Positions 37,561 through 45,602 of a DNA stretch of 45,602 nucleotides are shown here, piece after piece. Position numbers and translations under genes: made by a program. This DNA is from Candidatus Avibacteroides excrementipullorum. Lineage in GTDB: Bacteria > Bacteroidota > Bacteroidia > Bacteroidales > Bacteroidaceae. The DNA is taken from NCBI GenBank assembly GCA_018711405.1, contig DVIH01000047.1:1-45602 (forward strand), written 5' to 3'. How positions within the stretch are numbered: the stretch's first letter is position 1; every line of letters begins with the position of its first letter. The notes below the pieces were generated by a model. That model saw only the letters and a program-made list of their open reading frames with translations, ran no database searches and had not been told where the DNA came from.

Positions 37561-40188
37561 TCAGAAAGTGACCATCATCATGAGCCTGACGCCGTTTTTG
37601 TTTATTCCGGGATTGTTCAGATAGGTAAGGCGGCGCACATACTCTATGTGCAAGATTTTGAATATGTTGTGTATACCCACACACACCTCCATGTAGGGCA
37701 TGTTGTCCATCACGAAACTGGTGTATTCGCCGTTTCTCGTTGGGAACAGGTAGAGTTCGTTGTCGCCCGGATTCTTGAACGGGTTGTTCTTGTCGGAGAG
37801 TTTCCCGTAAAACATGTTGAACCTCACCACTTCCCTCCACTTCAGTTTCTTCAACAGCGGGATTCTGTTGAACAGTTTCCCGTTGAGGTCATAGGTCAGC
37901 ATGAGCGATGCGAAACGGTCGCTGAGAAACTCCATGTTGTTGATGAGGTTAAACGTATTTTTCTGCGTGATGTAAGAGAGGTTGGCATCGGGCATTATCA
38001 GCAGCGGGAACGGCACCTTGTTCCACTGTATTCCGCCTTTCAGATTTATGTCGACCTTTCCCCACGATGAGAGCCAGAAACGTTTGGAAAATCCCAGCTC
38101 GGTGTAGTTGTAATTGTAGTCTCCGCCCAAAAAGCCTTTCACTCCGGTGTTGTGCACGAATGTGAAGACCGGAGCATCCAGATTGACCGGACGTCTCCTC
38201 TGCTTGCTGTTCAGATATGTCTCGCCGGGAGCATAACGCAGGCTGACTCCAAACTCCATTGTCGTCATCTTCTTTATCTCGGTAGACAGGCCGTCATTCA
38301 GTATGTAGTGCAGGTTTGATGTAGGCTCGTCCTGCTTGTTGATGGCCGACAGCTTCATCGACAGCCCCGACACCCATTCCTTTTCATACTCCATCCTTAT
38401 GTCGCGCACGTACATCATCTGGTCTACAGTCGTTGCTTTCCATGCCACGAAGACATTATCCTTGTCGGTTTTCAGGAACTTGTCCATAGGCGACATGACA
38501 TCATACTGATAGGAGAAAGACAGACAGTTCTTGGGAAACTCTCTCGGCAGGAATTCTTTCTTGTCAAACGAGTATTCCACCTTGCCTTTGTATTTCATGC
38601 GCTTATCCCTGAATCCGTAAGCCGCATATCCGCTGAAAAACAGGTTGGGATGCAGCTTGGCTGTGGTCTGCCCGCTCAGACGCAGACGGAATCCGTCCAC
38701 ATCGTTGGTGGAGAATATGGTATTGATAGGGCCTATATCGAATTTGCTTGGTTTTCCTCCTACGCCGGTCTCGACAAAATTCTCTATAAAGGCTTTTGCC
38801 ACAAATACCACGAATTTGAATCCCGGCACTTGTTCAAGCCGCTCCACAAGGCGGTCTATCATGGTCTCCTGCTTGCTCATAGGCACCTGACGCACATCGG
38901 CCCAAAACTCGTCGCTCTTCATCATGGCATCGTTTTCCTTGACCACATCGCCTTTTAGCCTGAATATGTTGGAGGAAATCTCGTCGAAATTGAAATTGTC
39001 ATATCTTGTGGTACGCCTCACCTGCACTCCCTGCACTGCCTTGACAATGAAAAGCTCCGCAAGCATGTCATCATTTTTCAGTACCCATTTGCCGTTAGGC
39101 AGCTGCGCGAACTCCTGGCTTATGGTAAGACTCTCCACAAAATTGACACCGGTATTTTTCGGCAGGTTCATGACGCACTTTTTCACCGCGTAAGTGGAGT
39201 CGGCAAGCACATAAAGGTGGCCTGTGAACCCGAAGTCCTGCGGATTCTGCGGAACGAACGTGAGATGTACGCAAGAATCGGTGTCAACCCTGACGGTATC
39301 CATGATGTAATACTTGTAAAACGATATGCCCGATGTGGAAGATATGGGGCTGACAAAGCGTGACTGCAACATTTTTATGTCATTGTCATATATATTGACA
39401 TCGGCAAATATATCCTGCAACAGTGTACCGAACATCTCACCTGTGGAAAACAGCTGGTCCACGCCCGAAGCATTCATTCCCTTTATGATGGTTTTCTCCG
39501 ACTCCGGCTCGCGCCTGTAGACTTTCTGCGAAGCCACCTCCTGTATGGAAAACGGCAATATCAGTTTGTTGGTCTCGATGCACGGCTCCACCTGATCTAC
39601 AAGGAAAGGCATCTTCTTGAACATGCCTTTGTCAAACATGTCGGGCGTTATGTCGTTCAGCGATGTGGTCATCTTCTGATATATGTCATAAGAGTAGTAA
39701 TCGAAATCGGCCAGATTCTGAAGAGACTTATGTTCTATCACCTTTTTCATAAGCTCCACCGCCGGATTGTTTTTCCTGCTATACCGCTCCCGCTCAGGTT
39801 TTATGACCACTTCCGAAAGTTCCACACTCGCTTCGGAAACAGTCACATTCAGCTCTTGCGCCACTCCGGGCACGATTTTCACAACTTTCGTATTGTATCC
39901 GACAGCAGAGAATGTCAGTTCTGACAAATCCTTGCGGGCCTCCACGCTGAACTTTCCGTCAATATCGGTTATGCTGCCGATGCCCGTCCCGTCATAATAC
40001 ACGGCAAGATAGGCAACAGGTTCCTTGCTTATCGAATCGGTCACAATGCCTGTTACCATTTGGGCTTTGGCCACAGTCTGCACAAAAAACAATAAGACAA
40101 GGAATATTATGTGTGAATATCTTTTCATCATGCAATTACGGTAAATCATTATCGGCGCAAAAATACAATTTAGATAGCTAAAAACCAT
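37561..40188 (-). CDS. Outer-membrane DUF5686 / carboxypeptidase-regulatory-like domain protein
   Basis: Signal peptide MKRYSHIIFLVLLFFVQTVAKAQ; MVTGIVTDSISKEPVAYLAVYYDGTGIGSITDIDGKF; long barrel-like C-terminus ending in MMMVTF. Confidence 0.85.
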   Translation of the reverse strand: MVFSYLNCIFAPIMIYRNCMMKRYSHIIFLVLLFFVQTVAKAQMVTGIVTDSISKEPVAYLAVYYDGTGIGSITDIDGKFSVEARKDLSELTFSAVGYNTKVVKIVPGVAQELNVTVSEASVELSEVVIKPERERYSRKNNPAVELMKKVIEHKSLQNLADFDYYSYDIYQKMTTSLNDITPDMFDKGMFKKMPFLVDQVEPCIETNKLILPFSIQEVASQKVYRREPESEKTIIKGMNASGVDQLFSTGEMFGTLLQDIFADVNIYDNDIKMLQSRFVSPISSTSGISFYKYYIMDTVRVDTDSCVHLTFVPQNPQDFGFTGHLYVLADSTYAVKKCVMNLPKNTGVNFVESLTISQEFAQLPNGKWVLKNDDMLAELFIVKAVQGVQVRRTTRYDNFNFDEISSNIFRLKGDVVKENDAMMKSDEFWADVRQVPMSKQETMIDRLVERLEQVPGFKFVVFVAKAFIENFVETGVGGKPSKFDIGPINTIFSTNDVDGFRLRLSGQTTAKLHPNLFFSGYAAYGFRDKRMKYKGKVEYSFDKKEFLPREFPKNCLSFSYQYDVMSPMDKFLKTDKDNVFVAWKATTVDQMMYVRDIRMEYEKEWVSGLSMKLSAINKQDEPTSNLHYILNDGLSTEIKKMTTMEFGVSLRYAPGETYLNSKQRRRPVNLDAPVFTFVHNTGVKGFLGGDYNYNYTELGFSKRFWLSSWGKVDINLKGGIQWNKVPFPLLIMPDANLSYITQKNTFNLINNMEFLSDRFASLMLTYDLNGKLFNRIPLLKKLKWREVVRFNMFYGKLSDKNNPFKNPGDNELYLFPTRNGEYTSFVMDNMPYMEVCVGIHNIFKILHIEYVRRLTYLNNPGINKNGVRLMMMVTF
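40157..40165 (-). promoter_or_regulatory. Bacteroidetes-type -7 box TATTTTTGC
   Basis: Minus-strand motif upstream of the DUF5686 gene; its position favours a downstream ATG near 40125 as start. Confidence 0.4.
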
Positions 40189-40227
40189 GCAGATGCACTA
40201 CACGCGCATATATTACTGATATAATGA

Positions 40228-40264
40228 ACATAAAAAGGGAAAAAATGAAACCCCCTTTTTATGT
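40228..40264 (-). terminator. Terminator after the DEAD-box helicase gene
   Basis: ACATAAAAAGGG ... CCCTTTTTATGT, 12-bp perfect inverted repeat. Confidence 0.65.
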
Positions 40265-40275
40265 CACATGAATAT

Positions 40276-41484
40276 TCATTTTTTCTTTTTGGAAAATGCA
40301 CGGCGTTTCCGTGCCTGCCGCTTCCGGTCCAAGTCGAACACTTTCTCTACAGGGGCTTCCATGCCATCGGGAAGCGGTATCCTGTATATTTTCTTCCCGA
40401 TGAATTTTTCGATTCTGGCAAACTGCATCTGGTCTTTTTCATTGACGAGTGTTATGGCCAGACCGTCATTGTTGGCACGTGCGGTACGTCCTATCCTGTG
40501 GATGTAGTCTTCGCACTCTTTCGGCACATCATAATTGATTACCGTCTTTACATCGTCTATATCTATGCCTCTCGATATTATGTTCGTCGCTACAAGTATG
40601 CCTATTTTCGCGTTCTTGAAATCGGTAAGCACGTTTGTCCGCTCCGACTGTTCCAGATCTGAATGAATCTCCGCTGCATTCATCCCGTTCTTTTTCAGCT
40701 GTCGCGTGATATCCTTCACACTCGCTTTGGATGCGGCAAAGATAATGGTGCGTTGCTCTGTCTCGTCTTTCAACAGATATTTCAGCAACTCTGTCTTCTG
40801 CCCGTCATAGCAGACATACGCAGCCTGAACTATCTTTTCGGCAGGTTTGGATACTTCCAGTCGCACCTCCTCCGGAGCATTCATAATCTTTTTCGCCAGC
40901 AAATCTATCCTCTCGGGCATGGTGGCCGAAAACATTATGGTCTGCCTGTCTTTAGGCAATTTTGAAGCAATGAACATGATATCATCATAAAATCCCATGT
41001 CGAGCATCTTGTCTGCCTCGTCTATTATGAAATATGACACATGCGAAAGGTCGACATAATCCATTTTCAGATGACTTATAAGACGTCCGGGAGTAGCTAT
41101 GACTATATCAGCCCCCAATGTAAGACCTTTTTTCTGCTGCTCGAACAGTATCCCGTCATTCCCGCCATAGACGGATACTCCCGATACTGGAATGAAATAG
41201 GAAAAGCCCTCCAATTGCCTGTCTATTTGTTGAGCCAACTCACGGGTAGGCGACATGATTATGCAATTGATATGTTCTTCGTCATGCTCCTTGCAAAGCA
41301 TGTTAAGAATAGGCAACAGATAGGCCGCCGTTTTCCCGGTACCGGTCTGCGCTATGCCTATCACATCTTTGCCGGACATTATAATGGGAATGGTCTTTTC
41401 CTGAATAGGGGTACATTCGTCATATTGCATGGTTTCAACGGCCTGCAACAAGTCTTCTTCAAGATTCAAATCAGAGAATTTCAT
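40276..41484 (-). CDS. DEAD/DEAH-box ATP-dependent RNA helicase
   Basis: AQTGTGKTAAYLLP, SPTRELAQQ, IIDEADKMLD, SATMP, HRIGRTARAN; basic C-terminal tail RKRRAFSKKKK. Confidence 0.95.
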   Translation of the reverse strand: MKFSDLNLEEDLLQAVETMQYDECTPIQEKTIPIIMSGKDVIGIAQTGTGKTAAYLLPILNMLCKEHDEEHINCIIMSPTRELAQQIDRQLEGFSYFIPVSGVSVYGGNDGILFEQQKKGLTLGADIVIATPGRLISHLKMDYVDLSHVSYFIIDEADKMLDMGFYDDIMFIASKLPKDRQTIMFSATMPERIDLLAKKIMNAPEEVRLEVSKPAEKIVQAAYVCYDGQKTELLKYLLKDETEQRTIIFAASKASVKDITRQLKKNGMNAAEIHSDLEQSERTNVLTDFKNAKIGILVATNIISRGIDIDDVKTVINYDVPKECEDYIHRIGRTARANNDGLAITLVNEKDQMQFARIEKFIGKKIYRIPLPDGMEAPVEKVFDLDRKRQARKRRAFSKKKK

Positions 41485-41489
41485 AACAT

Positions 41490-43217
41490 TCAGTCATCAG
41501 TAAGCAAAAATTTAACCATAACAGCAGAATGGGCAGACACTCCGGCAACGACTTTCTTTTCACTGCAAAACGGAGTAAAAATCTTGCGCCCGGACAGCAG
41601 GTCTATCCCTTCCGTCTCATGCCTTTCTTCAGGAAGATTGAAACAATCGAAAGCATGTTTCGGGATGTTTACCCCGACTATCGCTTCGGTATCCTTGAAA
41701 TTGGCAACAATCAATATGACTTCATCGCCATAAGCACGGAGAAAAGCAAACTGACGGTCCTTATCAAAATCGGGATTGTCAAGATTGACATAAGTCAGGT
41801 CAAAAAACATGCCGCAAGATATCGCTTTCTCATAATTGCAGATATTGAGCAAAGCTGAATAAAACCTGTCGAGTTTCAGTTCGTCATTGGTCAGGGCTGC
41901 ACTGTCATATCTGCCTCCATTGGTCCACCGCCTTATGGTATCCATGCTCCAGTAGTCATATATTGTGGTACGCCCGTCTACGCCGCTGAAACCTTCAGCA
42001 TCCATACCTTTTTCTCCAAACTCCTGCCCGAAATAAATCATGACAGGATTAGTGTTAATCGCAGCAGAGACAACCATGGCGGGTATCGCCTTGAAAGGGT
42101 CGTTTATATAAAAAGACGATGCTATCCTTTGTTCATCATGATTTTCAAGGAAGTTCAGCATCTTTTTATCAAGTCCACCCAACGATTGCCAGCAATTGGT
42201 AATCTTGGCAGCCGAAGCCTCCCCTCTTGTCACAGCTTTAAGCGTGTCATACAGACCGACTTTGTCGTAAAGATAATCAAATCCGCCTGTGCATATATAT
42301 TCGTGGTATAGAGCCGGATTGTACACCTCAGCTATGAAAACGATGTCGGGATATTGTCTTTTGACAGAAGCAATGGCCCATTGCCAGAACTCCACAGGCA
42401 CCATTTCAGCCATGTCGCATCTGAATCCGTCTATTTTCTTCCCGGCCCAAAACAGCAATATGCCGAGCATCTTATGCCAAGTGTCGGGCACTGGGTTGAA
42501 ATGTTTCACTCCGCCATTCTGAAAATCTATGCCATAATTAAGTTTCACTGTCTCATACCAGTCATTCACCGTAGGATGGGCGTCAAAACGGTTATTGCCG
42601 GTCACCTTGGCTGGATATTCACAATAAGGCTCCGGCTCGCCGCAAGTCATGTCAAACTGTCCCTCCAATTTGTGCTGCGGTATGTAATAGAAATTGTTGT
42701 ACGGACTGAACGATACACTTTTGTCATCGCCGCTGCCCAGATCTTCCGCACCTTCAGGCAATGAACCTGAATGATACTGTCTTGCCACATGGTTGGGTAC
42801 AAAATCTATGATTACTTTCATGCCGCAATCATGGGTTCTCTTCACCAGGCTCTCAAACTCTTCCATCCTGCAACGAGGATTGTCGGCAAGATCAGGATCC
42901 ACATTGTAATAATCTCTTATGGCATAAGGAGAACCGGCCTTGCCTTTCACTATGGCCGGATGGTTTGAGTCTATCCCCTCATACGCAGTGGTAGTGGCAT
43001 GCTCAATGACACCAGTATACCATATATGAGTAATGCCTTTACGCTTAATGGCGGAAAGCGCATTGATGTTGAAGTTCGAGAACTTGCCGCATCCGTTCTG
43101 CCTTATGCTGCCGGAATGCACGCATTCCCGGTTTTCATTGCCGAACAACCTTGTAAATACTTGGTATATGACTATTTTGTCTTTTGTCTTATCAGGCATA
43201 AAAATTCCTGTCATCAA
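41490..43217 (-). CDS. GH13 alpha-amylase family protein (no obvious signal peptide)
   Basis: VIIDFVPNHVARQYHS, IDGFRCDMAEMVP, FIAEVYNPALYHEYI, NFLENHDEQRIAS. Confidence 0.92.
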   Translation of the reverse strand: MMTGIFMPDKTKDKIVIYQVFTRLFGNENRECVHSGSIRQNGCGKFSNFNINALSAIKRKGITHIWYTGVIEHATTTAYEGIDSNHPAIVKGKAGSPYAIRDYYNVDPDLADNPRCRMEEFESLVKRTHDCGMKVIIDFVPNHVARQYHSGSLPEGAEDLGSGDDKSVSFSPYNNFYYIPQHKLEGQFDMTCGEPEPYCEYPAKVTGNNRFDAHPTVNDWYETVKLNYGIDFQNGGVKHFNPVPDTWHKMLGILLFWAGKKIDGFRCDMAEMVPVEFWQWAIASVKRQYPDIVFIAEVYNPALYHEYICTGGFDYLYDKVGLYDTLKAVTRGEASAAKITNCWQSLGGLDKKMLNFLENHDEQRIASSFYINDPFKAIPAMVVSAAINTNPVMIYFGQEFGEKGMDAEGFSGVDGRTTIYDYWSMDTIRRWTNGGRYDSAALTNDELKLDRFYSALLNICNYEKAISCGMFFDLTYVNLDNPDFDKDRQFAFLRAYGDEVILIVANFKDTEAIVGVNIPKHAFDCFNLPEERHETEGIDLLSGRKIFTPFCSEKKVVAGVSAHSAVMVKFLLTDD

Positions 43218-43236
43218 AATAAACTATAATAATAAT

Positions 43237-43264
43237 GTATGGAAAGAATCACTTCTTTCCATAC
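43237..43264 (-). terminator. Hairpin spanning the stop codon of the patatin-like gene
   Basis: GTATGGAAAGAA-TCAC-TTCTTTCCATAC, 12-bp perfect stem, 4-nt loop; no long T tract. Confidence 0.55.
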
Positions 43265-44049
43265 AAAAATTCCAATTTTTCTTTTGCTTGCGAATATCCG
43301 ATATTGAAAATCTCTCCGGCCTTTTCCAGTTCCCTGTTGTTGTATTTTTCCAAGCCTTTCAGTTCTATAAGCACATCGGCCATTTCCTTGTCGCGCATCG
43401 CATTGTTGCAAAACATGAAGTTGTAGCAGCGTGTCGCTATGCTGATGGCATTTTTCTTATATTGCTTGGCATTTATGACGCTCAGATTTATGGCGATAAT
43501 CTCCTCGCATTCATTTCTCACCGGAGATACCGGAAGATTTTTGAACACTCCTCCGTCCACATAATTGGTTCCGTTTATCACCACAGGCGCAAACATCACA
43601 GGCATACAGCAGGAAGCCGCTATGCACAACGGCAGGTCGCCTTTCCTGAATTGCACGGAAATGCCGTGATCGAGATCACTGGCCGTTATGACAAGCGGTA
43701 TTTTCAAGTCTTCTATGCGAAGAACAGAAAGGTTGCCTTTGAGAAAGTCGATGAATTCTTTAAGCGTAAACAGTCCTTTCAGACTTCTTGCAAACTTGGT
43801 CAAATCAAAAAAATTATGATTATCGAACACGTGCAAGATTTCGTATGGTTCTTTCCCATCGGCTATAAAAGCCCCGACTAAGGCACCGGCGCTGGTACCC
43901 GATATTATATCAGGCTTAAATCCGTATTCAAACAAAGCCTGGCTCACGCCAAGATGCGCAAAACCTTTTATGAAGCCACCGCTGAAAACGAACCCCAGTT
44001 TGTATCTTTTCCTCAAGACATTGTCATCGGCCATATCGTCACACCGCAA
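43249..44049 (-). CDS. Patatin-like phospholipase family protein
   Basis: GFVFSGGFIKGFAHLGVSQAL, SGTSAGALVGAF (GXSXG), VDGGVFKNLP (DGG). Confidence 0.92.
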   Translation of the reverse strand: MRCDDMADDNVLRKRYKLGFVFSGGFIKGFAHLGVSQALFEYGFKPDIISGTSAGALVGAFIADGKEPYEILHVFDNHNFFDLTKFARSLKGLFTLKEFIDFLKGNLSVLRIEDLKIPLVITASDLDHGISVQFRKGDLPLCIAASCCMPVMFAPVVINGTNYVDGGVFKNLPVSPVRNECEEIIAINLSVINAKQYKKNAISIATRCYNFMFCNNAMRDKEMADVLIELKGLEKYNNRELEKAGEIFNIGYSQAKEKLEFLYGKK

Positions 44050-44071
44050 GTTCTATAGGATATACCTCCGA

Positions 44072-44956
44072 TTATTTCACTGCCGAATGAGCATCAGCAT
44101 CCGGAGAAATTTTCTTTATCAATCCCTGAAGCACATTTCCCGGTCCGCATTCAATGAATTCAGTAGCGCCATCGGCTATCATGTTTCTGACAGTCTGTGT
44201 CCATCTCACCGGAGAAGTGAGCTGTGCTATAAGATTGTTCTTTATCGTCTCAGGGTCTGTCTGAGGCATTGCGTTCACATTCTGATATACAGGGCAGGCT
44301 GGTTTGGCAAAAGCCGTTGCCTTGATAGCTTCTTCCAGTTCTGCACGTGCAGGTTCCATCAGTGGAGAGTGGAACGCGCCGCCCACTTTCAACGGCAATG
44401 CCCTTTTGGCTCCGGCAGCTTTCATGAGTTCGCAAGCTGCGCCCACGCCTTCTATGGAACCGGATATGACAACCTGTCCCGGACAATTGTAGTTGGCAGC
44501 CACACATACACCGGCATTTACCGAAGCGCATATCTCCTCCACTTTCTCATCCGGCAATCCCAATACGGCAGCCATAGTGGAAGGCTGCAATTCGCACGCT
44601 TTCTGCATAGCCATGGCACGCGCATAGACCAATTTCAAACCGTCTTCAAAAGAAAGCGCGCCTGCAACTACCAATGCGGAAAACTCGCCGAGCGAATGGC
44701 CTGCCGTCATATCAGGCTTTACGCTGTCGGTTATGGAATAAGCCGAAATGACCGAATGCAGAAATACCGCCGGCTGAGTGACTTTGGTCTGCTTCAATTC
44801 ATCTTCAGAACCGTTGAACATGATGTCGGTTATCCTGAAGCCTAAAATATCGTTGGCCGATTCAAACAGTCTCTTTGCCGATTCCGAATTATCATAAAAG
44901 TCTTTACCCATTCCCGAGAATTGGGCTCCCTGACCGGGAAAAACAAATGCTTTCAT
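44072..44956 (-). CDS. fabD: Malonyl-CoA ACP transacylase
   Basis: AFVFPGQGAQFSGMGKD, TAGHSLGEFSALVVAGALSFEDGLKLVYARAMAMQ, GGAFHSPLM. Confidence 0.95.
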   Translation of the reverse strand: MKAFVFPGQGAQFSGMGKDFYDNSESAKRLFESANDILGFRITDIMFNGSEDELKQTKVTQPAVFLHSVISAYSITDSVKPDMTAGHSLGEFSALVVAGALSFEDGLKLVYARAMAMQKACELQPSTMAAVLGLPDEKVEEICASVNAGVCVAANYNCPGQVVISGSIEGVGAACELMKAAGAKRALPLKVGGAFHSPLMEPARAELEEAIKATAFAKPACPVYQNVNAMPQTDPETIKNNLIAQLTSPVRWTQTVRNMIADGATEFIECGPGNVLQGLIKKISPDADAHSAVK

Positions 44957-44978
44957 ATTCTAAATACTTATATTTATA

Positions 44979-45602
44979 TTATGCTTCTATTTTTTCTCCT
45001 TTATCTCCATTGGCCAGTTCCGGATCTATCATGATCCTGCCGCAATATTCGCATACGATGATTTTCTTGCGCATACGGATGTCGAGCTGACGCTGTGGCG
45101 GTATCTCGTTGAAGCATCCGCCGCAGGCTCCGCGCTCCACAGTCACGATGCCGAGACCGTTTTTGGAGTTTTTCCTTATTCTCTTGAATGCTTGCAACAG
45201 GCGGGGTTCAATGAGCACTTCCAGAGATTTCGCCTTGCCGCGCAACTTTTCCTCCTCTTGTTTCGTTTCGCCTATTATGTCGTCCAGTTCGGATTTTTTA
45301 GTTTCCAAATCGCCCTTACGCTCTTCCAGTTGAGTCATAGTTGCGGCCAATTCTTCTTCTTTTGCCTTTTGCGATTTGGTAAATTCCGATATGCGTTTTT
45401 CGCAGAGTTCTATCTCCAGCGTCTGAAATTCTATCTCCTTAGTCAGGAAATCAAACTCCCTGTTATTCCTTACATTTTCCTGTTTTTCTTTATATTTGTC
45501 TATAGACAGTTTCGCTTCGCTGATTTCACCTTTTTTCTTTGTAATGTCCTTTTTCAGCTCGGCCATGTCTGTCTTTATGTTCTCAATACGTGTGTTGAGG
45601 CG
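44979..45602 (-). CDS. Coiled-coil protein with C-terminal C4-type zinc ribbon, truncated by the right window edge
   Basis: Coiled coil then CGGCFNEIPPQRQLDIRMRKKIIVCEYCGRIMIDPE. The frame stays open upstream of Met 45566 to the edge (RLNTRIENIKTD-MAELKK), so the N-terminus is probably outside the window. Confidence 0.85.
   Translation of the reverse strand, partial: RLNTRIENIKTDMAELKKDITKKKGEISEAKLSIDKYKEKQENVRNNREFDFLTKEIEFQTLEIELCEKRISEFTKSQKAKEEELAATMTQLEERKGDLETKKSELDDIIGETKQEEEKLRGKAKSLEVLIEPRLLQAFKRIRKNSKNGLGIVTVERGACGGCFNEIPPQRQLDIRMRKKIIVCEYCGRIMIDPELANGDKGEKIEA

Noticed and set aside
1-45602. tRNA, rRNA, transposase, integrase, toxin-antitoxin or defence genes
   Set aside because: Looked for by eye on both strands; nothing convincing apart from the short Vsr-like remnant.

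Overview
45.6-kb chromosomal window from a Bacteroidales-type bacterium, judged from gene content, TonB-dependent receptors and TAnnTTTGC-type -7 promoter boxes. Most of it is ordinary core and metabolic sequence: bioB/bioA, pyrK/pyrD, a histone H1-like gene missing from the ORF track, glgB, a GH13 amylase, aspS, fabD, galE/UXS, CDF and MATE transporters, a DEAD-box helicase, a U32 peptidase, and two TonB receptors without SusD partners. There is also a compact six-gene cysQ-SLC13-cysC-cysD-cysN-sulfotransferase operon (PAPS supply plus sulfonation). No rRNA, tRNA, CRISPR array, prophage or transposase was recognised. The most unusual signal is a dispersed intergenic repeat family with six copies, each exactly 79 bp: four 13-bp dyad modules of two types (A = GATGGCGCACATC, B = GATCGGCTCGRTM) phased at a strict 22-bp period with 9-bp spacers related to CCGGGCAAA. 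All six lie at junctions between co-directional genes, in the same orientation relative to the gene that has just ended, and all six of those genes encode proteins with apparent export signals. Module order differs between copies while the total of four is conserved. I do not recognise this as a described family. All counts and alignments were made by eye.
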